A stretch of DNA of 64,000 bases from positions 248,001 to 312,000 of the forward strand of contig CAZWBA010000003.1 of assembly GCA_964631955.1 (NCBI GenBank). Direction: 5' to 3'. The DNA is from CAMLJR01 sp964631955 (GTDB lineage: Bacteria > Pseudomonadota > Gammaproteobacteria > Pseudomonadales > CAMLJR01). The notes beneath the pieces are model-generated. The model was not told the origin of the DNA, ran no database searches, and saw only the letters and a program-made list of their open reading frames with translations. Below, one piece after another: positions 1 through 8,677 of the stretch. The stretch's first letter is position 1; each line of letters begins with the position of its first letter. The translations under genes were made by a program, and so were the position numbers.

Positions 1-767
1 TAAACCTCGGGGTGGCCGAAGAACCAGAACACGTGCTGGAACAGCACGGGGTCACCGCCGCCAGCGGCCGAGAAGAACGACGTGCCGAAGTGGATATCCA
101 TCAGCATCATCGTCACCGCACCGGCAAGCACCGGCATAACGGCGACGAGCAGGAATGCGGTGATGAACCAGGTCCATACGAACAGCGGCATTTTCATATA
201 GGTCATGCCGGGGGCGCGCAGGTTGATGATGGTCGCGATGATGTTGATCGAACCCATGATCGACGATGCACCCATGATGTGCACCGCGAAGATGAAGAAC
301 GTAACGCTCGGCGGCGCATAGGTCGTCGACAGCGGCGCGTAGAACGTCCAGCCGAAGTTGGGCGCGCCGCCCTCCATGAACAAGGTCGATGCCAGCATCG
401 CGAACGCGAACGGCAGAATCCAGAAACTCAGGTTGTTCATGCGCGGCAACGCCATGTCCGGCGCGCCGATCATGAGCGGGATCATCCAGTTCGCCAGCCC
501 CACGAACGCGGGCATGATGGCACCGAACACCATCACCAGACCGTGCATTGTGGTCATCTGGTTGAAGAACTCGGGATGCACGAGCTGCATGCCGGGCTGG
601 AACAACTCGGCGCGAATGATCATCGCGAACGAGCCGCCCAGAATGAACATCGCAAAGCTGAACCACAGGTACAGCGTGCCGATATCTTTATGGTTGGTGG
701 TCAAGACCCACCGCATTAAACCTTTTGCAGGTCCGTGATGATGATCACCAGCGTGTGCGTTACCCAT
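1..767 (-). CDS. ctaD: Cytochrome c oxidase subunit I, N-terminal part (cut by window edge)
   Basis: Catalytic subunit of aa3-type cytochrome oxidase, an inner-membrane proton-pumping heme-copper enzyme that reduces oxygen. The minus-strand frame reads MGNAHAGDHHHGPAKGLMRW, then TTNHKDIGTLYLWF, the conserved N-terminus of subunit I. It continues through membrane segments to MTTMHGLVMVFGAVMP, whose His matches a low-spin heme ligand, and to LFQHVFWFFGHPEV, which begins the heme-copper centre. It runs off the window at base 1 with about 255 codons visible, roughly half of the usual 520-540 residues. The ATG lies 11 bp after the coxB stop, so the two genes form one transcription unit. No frameshift is seen. 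Identification is firm; the missing part is only the window boundary. Confidence 0.96.
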   Translation of the reverse strand, partial: MGNAHAGDHHHGPAKGLMRWVLTTNHKDIGTLYLWFSFAMFILGGSFAMIIRAELFQPGMQLVHPEFFNQMTTMHGLVMVFGAIMPAFVGLANWMIPLMIGAPDMALPRMNNLSFWILPFAFAMLASTLFMEGGAPNFGWTFYAPLSTTYAPPSVTFFIFAVHIMGASSIMGSINIIATIINLRAPGMTYMKMPLFVWTWFITAFLLVAVMPVLAGAVTMMLMDIHFGTSFFSAAGGGDPVLFQHVFWFFGHPEV

Positions 768-778
768 AGTGAATCCCC

Positions 779-1957
779 TTACTGACCTTTCTTGAATTTG
801 TACACATCAACCGGCTGCGCCATATCGCCCATATTGTTGCCAAAGGCGTTGCGCTGATAGGTCACGACTGCCGCGAGATCAACCTCGTTTAACTGGCCGC
901 CAAACGCCTGCATTGCCGTGCCCGCCTTACCGTTGACGACAATATCAAGGTGTCCGCGCATATCGCCGGTCGCGAACGGGCTCTTGGCAATGGCTTTACC
1001 GACACCGCCTTCACCGTTGGCGCCGTGACAGGCCACGCAGGCGCGATCGTATACGCCCTTGCCACGCTCGACGAGTTCGGCCAGGGTGAATTGTTTTTCC
1101 ATCAACGCCTTCAGCTCAGCGGCTTCGGCCTTTTTCTTGCCGAGCCATTCGCCGTATTCGTTTTCGGAAACGACATTGACCACGATCGGCATGAAGCCAT
1201 GGTCGCGACCGCAGAGCTCTGCGCACTGACCGCGGTAGATGCCGGTTTTGATGGCGCGCGTATGCGCTTCGTTAATGAAACCGGGGATGGCGTCTTTCTT
1301 CACAGCCAGCTCGGGTACCCACCAGGCGTGGATCACATCGTTGGCTGTCACCAGAAAGCGAACCTTCTTGTTGACGGGTAAATAAAGAGGCTCGTCAACT
1401 TCGATCAGATAATCCTGACCTTTTGCCTCCTGGTTATAAATTTCGGATTGCGGCGTACGCAGCGCGCTGAAGAAGCTGACGTTATCCTTGCCGGCCGGAT
1501 CGATGTACTCGTATTTCCACTTCCACTGATAACCGGTCACGATAACGTCCAGATCGGCGTTCTTCGTATCGTAGATATTCAGCAGAGTTTTGGTCGCCGG
1601 TACCGCGAGCACGATAAGGATCAGGAACGGAACGATAGTCCAGGCGATTTCGAGCTTGGTGCTCTCATGGAAATGCGCCGCCACCGCGCCGCGCGACTTG
1701 CGATGGGCGAAGATCGTGTAAAACATCACGCCGAAAACCACGACCGCGATCGCCACACAGATCCAGAATACAAACATGTGGAGATCGTAAATCTGCTGAC
1801 CGATATCAGTCGCACCAGCCGTCATGTTCACCTGGAACCGTCTACGCCAGGTGTCGGCCTCTGCCTCCGAAGCCGATGCAAAATGTGAAATCGAGCTAAG
1901 TAGCAACAGCACAGGACCAAGCGCGAGCTGAGAGAAACGCTTCGCTTTTAGGTACAT
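779..1957 (-). CDS. coxB: Cytochrome c oxidase subunit II with fused cytochrome c domain
   Basis: Receives electrons from cytochrome c at the CuA centre and passes them to subunit I. The product is 392 residues: a signal sequence (about 1-30), two membrane helices, and a periplasmic cupredoxin domain. CuA ligands are visible as C245, C249, H253 and M256 in YRGQCAELCGRDHGFM, with the upstream His in DVIHAWWVPEL. A C-terminal cytochrome c domain carries CVACH (C307, C310, H311) and a later Met, so this is the heme-carrying type of subunit II. I chose the ATG at 1957 because GGAG precedes it and the signal peptide starts there; an upstream in-frame ATG at 2020 would add 21 unsupported residues. 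ctaD follows at once. Confidence 0.95.
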   Translation of the reverse strand: MYLKAKRFSQLALGPVLLLLSSISHFASASEAEADTWRRRFQVNMTAGATDIGQQIYDLHMFVFWICVAIAVVVFGVMFYTIFAHRKSRGAVAAHFHESTKLEIAWTIVPFLILIVLAVPATKTLLNIYDTKNADLDVIVTGYQWKWKYEYIDPAGKDNVSFFSALRTPQSEIYNQEAKGQDYLIEVDEPLYLPVNKKVRFLVTANDVIHAWWVPELAVKKDAIPGFINEAHTRAIKTGIYRGQCAELCGRDHGFMPIVVNVVSENEYGEWLGKKKAEAAELKALMEKQFTLAELVERGKGVYDRACVACHGANGEGGVGKAIAKSPFATGDMRGHLDIVVNGKAGTAMQAFGGQLNEVDLAAVVTYQRNAFGNNMGDMAQPVDVYKFKKGQ

Positions 1958-2382
1958 CTTCCCGTGTCTCCAAAAGTTGAGTTGATTAGAACCCGAACAT
2001 GTTTTGGCGATGCCTGACAAACGACCGCTCCATGAAGATCAGTGATGATCCACATCGAAACAGCGGGGTCTGATTGTTCAACGAAACACAGCGGCGACAG
2101 CCACTGCGCGACGGGCATTCGCCGCAGCATAAAGGGGGTGCGGCAAAACGCGGCGATTATAACCCCGACTTTCGGGCTTATGCCACAAAATTGCCACACA
2201 AAAAGAGATGGTTATTGCCGCGGGAAATCGCCACAACCTCCTGTGCACCTAAACATTCGGCGACACAAAATATAGTGCGCGAAGGTGATCCCGACCGAAA
2301 AATCCGGGGGCAGGCGGGATAAAAATAATTTATCGGCGCGACAGCCATGCAAACGAAAAAGCACCATGATGAAGCATTGCGA
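1958..2382. other. 425-bp intergenic region upstream of coxB
   Basis: This is the longest gene-free stretch in the window. Both flanking genes are on the minus strand, so it should hold the 3' end of the prlC/yheV transcript and the promoter of coxB-ctaD. A ribosome binding site (GGAG, about 10 bases upstream of the coxB ATG) is visible at its left edge. Short open frames in both directions have no recognisable protein features. I see no convincing terminator hairpin, tRNA or repeat. Confidence 0.5.
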
Positions 2383-2655
2383 TCAATGATCGCGTCGCTT
2401 TGCTCCTCTGCTCGCGTCGACGATATTGATGACTCGCACCTCGTCTTCATGCGGCAGCGGCCTCTCGCCGGCACGCGGCTGATTGACTCGTGTCGTAATC
2501 TCGGTGGGATTGCCCCGTTCGTCGAGCGCATCGCGATAACCGCAGCTCACGCATTCGCGCACGCGCTCGCCGCGCTCGTTGTCGTACATGACAATTTTGT
2601 CCAGTGCCGAACAGCGCGGGCAGACCGCGCCGGCGATGAAGCGCCGCGGCATCAT
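2383..2655 (-). CDS. YheV-like small zinc-ribbon protein
   Basis: A 90-residue protein beginning MMPRRFIAGAVCPRCSALDK. It has two CxxC pairs, CPRC near residue 13 and CVSC near residue 39, spaced as in a zinc ribbon. This matches the small putative metal-binding YheV family, whose role is unknown. The ATG at 2655 overlaps the prlC stop as ATGA, so translation is probably coupled; the next ATG (2652) is an alternative start. A YheV-type gene beside prlC is also the arrangement in Pseudomonas (from memory). The C-terminal third is charged and contains no motif I recognise. The long upstream extension of the same frame overlaps prlC and is not real. Confidence 0.82.
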   Translation of the reverse strand: MMPRRFIAGAVCPRCSALDKIVMYDNERGERVRECVSCGYRDALDERGNPTEITTRVNQPRAGERPLPHEDEVRVINIVDASRGAKRRDH

Positions 2656-4703
2656 GCTGCACGCTCCACGATACCGCTGTGGCGCAACAGCGCATCGACA
2701 TGGGGCCTGCGCCCGCGAAATGCCACGAACAATGTCATCGGCTCGCGCGCACCCCCGCGCTCGAGAATTTCGTGGAGGAAGCGCCGGCCCGTATCGGCAT
2801 TGAAAATCCCCTCTTCCTCGAATGCGGAATACGCATCGGCCGACAACACCTCCGCCCATTTGTAACTGTAATAACCCGCCGCATAACCACCCGCAAAAAT
2901 GTGCGTGAAGCTGTGCTGGAAACGATTGAATGCGGGCAGCGGATACACCGCAACCGTACGCCGCACGTCATCGATCACATCCTGCACGGGTCGCGGCTGC
3001 TGCGAATCGTAATCGCGATGCAGCCTGAAATCGAACAAGGCGAATTCCAGCTGCCGCATCATGAACAATCCCGACTGGAAGTTTTTAGCGGCGAGCATTT
3101 TGTCGAGCAGCGCCTGCGGCAGCGGCGCGCCAGTTTCGTAATGCGACGATAGCAATGGAATCGCTTCGGGTTCCCAGCACCAGTTTTCCAGAAACTGACT
3201 CGGCAATTCGACCGCATCCCAGGCCACGCCATTGATGCCGGACACCGGCGCGGTATCGATCCGGGTGAGCATGTGGTGCAGGCCGTGACCGAATTCGTGA
3301 AACAGCGTCGTCACTTCTGCGTGTGTGAGCAGCGACGGCAGCGACTCGCCGGGCGGGGTGAAATTGCAGACGAGATACGCGACGGGCAATTGCAAATTGC
3401 CATCCGCCCGCTCGCGGCGGGAGCGGCAATTATCCATCCAGGCACCGCCGCGCTTGCCGCTGCGCGCGTATAAATCGAGATAGCAACGCGCCACCCGCTG
3501 ATCGCCGCGCTGCAAATTGTAGACATGCACATCGGCGTGCCAGGTCGCGATGGAGCGATCCTCGACGAAGCGTACACCGAATAATTTCTCGACGATGGCA
3601 AACAGCCCCTCGATGACTTTTGCCGCCGGAAAATACGGCCGCAGCTCTTCCTGCGATAGCGCATAGCGCGCGAGACGCAATTTCTCGCTCGCATACGGCA
3701 CATCCCACACCTGCAGCTCGGCGATACCCAGTTCGCGGGCGGCGAACACCTGCAGTTCGCGATATTCATCGCTCGCCATCGCCCGCGAACGGCGCGCCAG
3801 ATCCTCGAGAAACGCGATGACCTCATCCGTGCTTTCCGCCATTTTTGTGGCCAGCGAATACTCGGCGTAATTGGCAAATCCCAGCAATTGCGCGAGCTCG
3901 TGCCGCGCCGCCAGGATTTGCGTCATCAACGCCGAATTATCCCACTGGCCCGCCTGCGGCCCCTGATCGGAAGCACGGGTGCTGTAGGCGGTGTACAACT
4001 CGCGCCGCAGCTCGCGGTTTTCCGCGTACTGCATGACCGGCAGATACGCCGGTGCATCGAGCGTAATGACAAAACCTTCCAGCGCGCGCGCCTTTGCAGC
4101 CTGTCGATACAGCTGCAATGCCGTCGCAGGAATACCGCGCAAGCCGTCCTCATCGGTGATGTGGCTGAACCAGCCCTGGGTGGCATCGAGCACGTTATTC
4201 GAAAACTTCGTCGTCAGTTCGGCCAGTGATTTGCGCAATTCGCCGTAACGTTTTTTGGCGTCGCCTTCGAGCGCAACGCCCGACAGACGAAAATCGCGCA
4301 GGGCATTGTCGATCACCTTGCGACGCGCCTCGTCGAGCTGCGCATACTCGCCGCTTTCCGATAATTTTTTGTACGCCTCGTAGAGCCTGCGATTCTGACC
4401 GAGCTCGGTGTGATATTCGGTGAGTTTCGGCAGCGCCGATTCATACGCGTGGCGCCATTCCGGTGTATTCGTCACGCCGTTGAGATGACCGACGGGCGAC
4501 CAGACCTGTTCAAGCCGATCCTCCAGCTCCTCGATCGGCAACACCAGCGAATTCCAGGTCGGCTCGCCCACCCCGTCCAACAGATCGTTTATGGCGCGCC
4601 GGTTATCGTCGAGCACCTGCGCTATCGCGGCGTCGACAAATTGCGGCTGCAGGGCGGAAAAATCCGGCAATTCGGAATTTTTCAAAAATGGGTTCGTGGT
4701 CAT
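2652..4703 (-). CDS. prlC: Oligopeptidase A (M3 family zinc metallopeptidase)
   Basis: Cytoplasmic peptidase that degrades short peptides, including cleaved signal peptides. The product is 683 residues, close to the 680 of E. coli PrlC. The zinc motif HEFGHGLHHM starts at about H469 and the third ligand (Glu) should lie about 25-30 residues later, in the DAVELPSQFLENW stretch. The N-terminus NPFLKNSELPDF resembles the family. The start at 4703 gives the expected length; an upstream ATG at 4832 would extend into aroE. The stop overlaps the start of the zinc-ribbon gene, and aroE ends 22 bp upstream, so these genes are probably cotranscribed. Confidence 0.95.
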   Translation of the reverse strand: MTTNPFLKNSELPDFSALQPQFVDAAIAQVLDDNRRAINDLLDGVGEPTWNSLVLPIEELEDRLEQVWSPVGHLNGVTNTPEWRHAYESALPKLTEYHTELGQNRRLYEAYKKLSESGEYAQLDEARRKVIDNALRDFRLSGVALEGDAKKRYGELRKSLAELTTKFSNNVLDATQGWFSHITDEDGLRGIPATALQLYRQAAKARALEGFVITLDAPAYLPVMQYAENRELRRELYTAYSTRASDQGPQAGQWDNSALMTQILAARHELAQLLGFANYAEYSLATKMAESTDEVIAFLEDLARRSRAMASDEYRELQVFAARELGIAELQVWDVPYASEKLRLARYALSQEELRPYFPAAKVIEGLFAIVEKLFGVRFVEDRSIATWHADVHVYNLQRGDQRVARCYLDLYARSGKRGGAWMDNCRSRRERADGNLQLPVAYLVCNFTPPGESLPSLLTHAEVTTLFHEFGHGLHHMLTRIDTAPVSGINGVAWDAVELPSQFLENWCWEPEAIPLLSSHYETGAPLPQALLDKMLAAKNFQSGLFMMRQLEFALFDFRLHRDYDSQQPRPVQDVIDDVRRTVAVYPLPAFNRFQHSFTHIFAGGYAAGYYSYKWAEVLSADAYSAFEEEGIFNADTGRRFLHEILERGGAREPMTLFVAFRGRRPHVDALLRHSGIVERAA

Positions 4704-4725
4704 GTAAAAACCTCGTGGACCGTTC

Positions 4726-5583
4726 TCATGGCGCCAGACTGGCGCGCAGCATATCGATGACCGGGCGGGTCTGCGGACGCACGCCGCGCCAGATACAAAA
4801 TGATTCGGCGGCCTGCTCCACCAGCATGCCAAGCCCGTCCGCCACCGCCCATGCCGCCTCGCTCGCCGCCCAGCGCATGAATGGCGTCGGCTCGGCGCCG
4901 TAGGTCATGTCGTAGCAGCAGCAGCCCTGCGCCAGCAAACTCGCGGGCAATTCCAGCGTTTCCCCATGCAATCCCGCACTGGTCGCATTGATGATGAGAT
5001 CGAATTGTTCATCGTCGAACGCATCGAATGCGCAAGCGCGTACGGCACCGAGATCGCTGAACTCGCCCGCGAGCTGTTCGGCTTTTTCCAGCGTGCGATT
5101 GGCGATGACCAGATGCCGCGGATGACGCCGCAATAACGGTTCCAGCACACCGCGCACAGCACCGCCCGCGCCGATGATGAGCGCACGCTTGTCATGAATT
5201 TCCCACGCCAGATTCTGTTCGATGTCGCGCACGAGCCCCACACCGTCGGTGTTGTCGCCGTAAATGCTGCCATCGCTCTGCGCTGCCAGCGTGTTGACGG
5301 CACCGGCGCGGCGCGCGCGGCCGCTGAGTTCGCCGGCGAAGGCATAGGCATAGAGCTTGAACGGCACGGTGATATTGCAACCTTTGCCACCGCCTGCGAA
5401 AAATTCATGCGCAACTTCCGCGAAATGACCGAGCTCGATCAGCTGCGCGCGATAGGTCAGACGCTGCCCCGTCTGCTCCGCGAACGCAGCGTGGATCTGC
5501 GGTGATCGACTCTGTCTGATCGGATTGCCGAACACGACGTAGCGATCGGCATTGTCATTATTTTCGTCATGATTAGCGTTCAT
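4726..5583 (-). CDS. aroE: Shikimate dehydrogenase (NADP+)
   Basis: Reduces 3-dehydroshikimate to shikimate in aromatic amino acid synthesis. The product is 285 residues. Visible motifs are NPIRQSRSPQIH (substrate-binding serines), GCNITVPFK with the catalytic Lys, GDNTDGVG with the catalytic Asp, the glycine-rich GAGGAVRGVL of the Rossmann NADP site followed by ANRT, and NATSAGL. The ATG at 5583 is preferred over the in-frame ATG at 5622 because family homology begins just after it. It lies downstream of hemF with a 52-bp gap. The hemF-aroE order is also found in Pseudomonas. Confidence 0.96.
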   Translation of the reverse strand: MNANHDENNDNADRYVVFGNPIRQSRSPQIHAAFAEQTGQRLTYRAQLIELGHFAEVAHEFFAGGGKGCNITVPFKLYAYAFAGELSGRARRAGAVNTLAAQSDGSIYGDNTDGVGLVRDIEQNLAWEIHDKRALIIGAGGAVRGVLEPLLRRHPRHLVIANRTLEKAEQLAGEFSDLGAVRACAFDAFDDEQFDLIINATSAGLHGETLELPASLLAQGCCCYDMTYGAEPTPFMRWAASEAAWAVADGLGMLVEQAAESFCIWRGVRPQTRPVIDMLRASLAP

Positions 5584-5635
5584 AACCTGCCCGGTACCCC
5601 ATAAGGGACTGCAACCATACAAGGGAGTGCAGCGA

Positions 5636-6550
5636 TTATTCGGCGATCCAGTCGCGCGCGATGAGAAATTTTTCGGTCAGCGCGGCTTCGGCGCTGCCGG
5701 GTTCCGGCTGCCAGTTGTATTCCCAGCGGACGAGCGGCGGCAGCGACATCAGAATCGACTCGGTGCGCCCGCCCGTTTGCAGACCGAACACCGTGCCACG
5801 ATCGTAAACGAGGTTGAATTCGGCATAGCGGCCGCGCCGGATCAGCTGAAACTCGCGCTCGCGCTCGCCGTAGGGTATGTCCTTGCGGCGCTCCACAATC
5901 GGCAGATACGCATCGATATACGAATCGCCGACCGCGCGCTGAAACGCGAAACACCGCTCGAAACCGCCCTCGTTGAGGTCGTCGAAAAACAATCCGCCGA
6001 TACCGCGCGGCTCGTTGCGGTGCTTTAAAAAGAAATACTCGTCGCACCAGCGCTTGTAACGCGGATAGACATCCATGCCGAACGGATCGCACGCGACTTT
6101 TGCGGTTCGATGCCAGTGCACGCAATCGGTTTCGAACGCGTAATAGGGCGTCAGATCGTAGCCGCCACCGAACCACCATTTCGGCGGTTCGTTCTCCGGT
6201 TCCGCGATAAAGAAGCGGACGTTGGCATGGCTGGTCGGGGCGTAGGGATTGCGCGGATGAATGACGAGCGAAACCCCGAGCGCCTGCCATCTGGCGCCGC
6301 TCAGCTCGGGGCGGTGCGCGGTCGCCGATGGCGGCATCTGCGCGCCGTGAACATGCGAGAAACCGACACCGGCCTTTTCGAACACCGCGCCCTCGGACAG
6401 CACGCGCGAACGACCGCCGCCACCGCCCGGCCGCTCCCAGCTCTCCTCGCGAAAACCCGCGCCGCCATCGACAGCGGCGAGCGCCCGGCAGATGCGATCC
6501 TGTAATCCCAGCAGGTAATCCTTCACCGCCGCGCTGTTGACTGTGCTCAT
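5636..6550 (-). CDS. hemF: Oxygen-dependent coproporphyrinogen III oxidase
   Basis: Aerobic oxidative decarboxylation of coproporphyrinogen III to protoporphyrinogen IX in heme synthesis; a cytosolic dimer. The product is 304 residues (E. coli 299). Characteristic stretches are VIHPRNPYAPTSHANVRFF, WWFGGGYDLTPYY, HRNEPRGIGGLFFDDL and EFNLVYDRGT. The ATG at 6550 is preferred because the preceding 38 codons of the open frame are unlike the family. It follows tsaC at a distance of about 250 bp, so it may have its own promoter. Heme supply fits with the cytochrome oxidase genes downstream, but nothing in the sequence shows co-regulation. Confidence 0.97.
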   Translation of the reverse strand: MSTVNSAAVKDYLLGLQDRICRALAAVDGGAGFREESWERPGGGGGRSRVLSEGAVFEKAGVGFSHVHGAQMPPSATAHRPELSGARWQALGVSLVIHPRNPYAPTSHANVRFFIAEPENEPPKWWFGGGYDLTPYYAFETDCVHWHRTAKVACDPFGMDVYPRYKRWCDEYFFLKHRNEPRGIGGLFFDDLNEGGFERCFAFQRAVGDSYIDAYLPIVERRKDIPYGEREREFQLIRRGRYAEFNLVYDRGTVFGLQTGGRTESILMSLPPLVRWEYNWQPEPGSAEAALTEKFLIARDWIAE

Positions 6551-6799
6551 ACACCCTCGCTCGAAACGTTCGGCATCCTGCTCCTGAAACCCCTGGCAGC
6601 ACCAAATGCGCGTGGCACCGCCAAAAATGCGCGGCGAGTTTACCACCGGAAACCTTCGACACATACGAGCCGCTTTTGCTCATCAGGCAGGTCGATCGGC
6701 CGTAAGTTTGTAACCCGTTGATGCGGCATCCGGGCCCGCTCCCAGCATTCTGCTGTCGACATGATTTGCACCCGCCTTCGCGGCACTTGCGCAGGTCGT

Positions 6800-7357
6800 C
6801 TACTCGCCGCGCAGTCTCTCGCCACTGACGAGATCGCGAATCGGCGTCGGCCCCACCTGCCCGCCCAACCTGCCCGGCAGGATGTAATCGAGCCGATCGG
6901 CAAAATAATGGCGCACCTGCAGGCGGGTGCGGGCAGGGGGTCGGCCGGCCGGATTTGCCGAGGTGGAAATCAGCGGCCCGCCGAAGGCGCGACACAGCGC
7001 CACCACCCCAGGGTGAGCGCTCACCCTCAGCGCAACACTCGGCTTGTAGCCGGTGACCCAAGCGGGCAGAGTGCCGCCATGAGGGATGACCCAGGTGTGG
7101 GGACCGGGCCAGCTTTGATCGAGCAGATCCCGCTGGACCGGGGTTAGCGCACCCAGAAACGGCTCGCACTGCTCGATCGTCGCGGCGATCAGGATCAGGC
7201 CCTTGCTGACCGGACGCCGCTTGAGTTCAAGCACCCGGGCGACGGCTTCGGGATCGAACGGATCGCAACCCAGCCCCCAGACACCTTCGGTGGGATAAGC
7301 GATGACGCCGCCGCGCCGGAGCGCACGGACCGCCTGGCGAACATGGATTGAAGACAT
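6800..7357 (-). CDS. tsaC: L-threonylcarbamoyladenylate synthase
   Basis: Makes threonylcarbamoyl-AMP from threonine, bicarbonate and ATP for the t6A37 modification of ANN-decoding tRNAs. The product is 185 residues, similar to the 190 of E. coli TsaC/YrdC. Typical features are GGVIAYPTEGVWGLGCDP, ELKRRPVSKGLILIA, the SWPGPHTWVIP region and PLISTSANPAG. It is the short YrdC form without the C-terminal Sua5 domain. The start at 7357 places homology immediately after it; an in-frame ATG at 7387 would add ten residues. It sits between dprA and hemF, as in Pseudomonas, but the quinone oxidoreductase gene found there is absent. Confidence 0.95.
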   Translation of the reverse strand: MSSIHVRQAVRALRRGGVIAYPTEGVWGLGCDPFDPEAVARVLELKRRPVSKGLILIAATIEQCEPFLGALTPVQRDLLDQSWPGPHTWVIPHGGTLPAWVTGYKPSVALRVSAHPGVVALCRAFGGPLISTSANPAGRPPARTRLQVRHYFADRLDYILPGRLGGQVGPTPIRDLVSGERLRGE

Positions 7358-7443
7358 TGGAAGAAGGCCGGATTGAGCGAAGCGCAAAATTACTGAAGGC
7401 GATCAGCGCGCGCAAGCATTCCTTATCTCGCGCGTAAGCTCCC

Positions 7444-8616
7444 TTATCTCGATAGCCGGGCCCGGCAATACGATCCGCCGCAGCTTTCGATCAAACCCAT
7501 CAGCTCCAGCTCGGCAAGGATGGCCAGCAGCGCCGGCAGTGGCTGCGCGGTTCCGAGCAATACCTCATCGAGCGAGATCGGGGTCGATCCGATAAGCGCG
7601 AGCACCTGAGCTTCGTCATCGCCCAGTTCCGGAATGGACGCGGGTAGCGCAGGCGTTGCCCCGGCCGGCGCGATCGGCCATGTGGCGCCGAGCCAGCCAC
7701 GCAGTTCGGAGAAGATGTCGTCGGCGCCCTGCACCAGTGTCGCGCCCTGCCGGATCAGACTGTTGCAGCCGCGACTGACCGGATTGTGGATCGACCCGGG
7801 CAGCGCGAACACCTCACGGTTCTGTTCGGCCGCCAGCCGCGCGGTCACCAGCGAGCCGCTCTGCAGAGCCGCCTCGACCACAAGCACACCGAGACTCAGG
7901 CCGCTGATGATGCGGTTGCGGCTAGGGAATTGATTGGGCCGGGGCGGTGTTGCGAGCGGGAATTCCGAAATCACGGCGCCCTGACGACTCATGGCAGCGG
8001 CGAGTTCGGCATGCGCGGCGGGGTAAATCGCATCGAGACCACTGCCGAGCACAGCGATGGTCCGGCCGCCTGCATCGAGTGCCGCCCGATGCGCCACGGC
8101 GTCGATGCCATAGGCCAGACCGCTGGTGATGACGAAACCGCCAGCCGCCAGCGCGGCGGCAAAATCGCGGCTGTCGCTCAGCCCCTGCTTCGAAGGGCGG
8201 CGACTGCCGATCACCGCCAGCTGGGGCGCACTCAGGCAATCGAGCCCGCCCCACACATAAAGCAGCGGCGGCGGATCGGCGATTTCAAGCAGAAGCGGGG
8301 GATAGCACGGATCGCCCAGCGGCAGCAGATGCACACCGTGGGCCCGCATCCACTCGTCATCGCGCCGGGCTTTTCTGGCAGCGACAAAACTATCGCCCTG
8401 CGCGCGCCAGTCGGAAATCGCCGCGAGCCATTCGGGCTTGGCACCGAGGGCACGCAGCCGCGATGGCGACCAGTCAAGCCAGTCGAGGGGATTCGTGCAC
8501 GAGGGATCAGCGGCTAGCAGACGGCGCAACAGAGCCGGCTTCATGCCGGGCATCTGCTGTACCAGTAGCCAGGGAAAGAACGGGGACGCGCCGGGGGGAA
8601 AAGTTGAAGCATTCAT
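7444..8616 (-). CDS. dprA: DNA-processing protein DprA/Smf
   Basis: Binds incoming single-stranded DNA and loads RecA during natural transformation; the gene is also kept in species not known to be competent. The product is 390 residues: an N-terminal SAM-like helical region (about 15-75), the Rossmann-like DprA core with IGSRRPSKQG, GLAYGIDAVAHRAAL, VLGSGLDAIYPAAH, SEFPLATPPRPNQFPSRNR and GSLVTARLAAEQNREVFALP, and a C-terminal winged-helix region (about 330-385). Nothing is missing. It lies between the LysM gene and tsaC on the same strand. No other competence genes are present in the window. Confidence 0.95.
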   Translation of the reverse strand: MNASTFPPGASPFFPWLLVQQMPGMKPALLRRLLAADPSCTNPLDWLDWSPSRLRALGAKPEWLAAISDWRAQGDSFVAARKARRDDEWMRAHGVHLLPLGDPCYPPLLLEIADPPPLLYVWGGLDCLSAPQLAVIGSRRPSKQGLSDSRDFAAALAAGGFVITSGLAYGIDAVAHRAALDAGGRTIAVLGSGLDAIYPAAHAELAAAMSRQGAVISEFPLATPPRPNQFPSRNRIISGLSLGVLVVEAALQSGSLVTARLAAEQNREVFALPGSIHNPVSRGCNSLIRQGATLVQGADDIFSELRGWLGATWPIAPAGATPALPASIPELGDDEAQVLALIGSTPISLDEVLLGTAQPLPALLAILAELELMGLIESCGGSYCRARLSR

Positions 8617-8677
8617 CCTTGAACCTCAGAGCCGCATTCCAGCGGCTCGCGATGGCGTTGAGAAACGCTCGTAAGCG

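Noticed and set aside
5580..7169. A 529-codon frame covering hemF and part of tsaC on the same strand
   Set aside because: It is a different frame through two well-identified genes, with an Arg/Ala-rich composition; a frame shadow.
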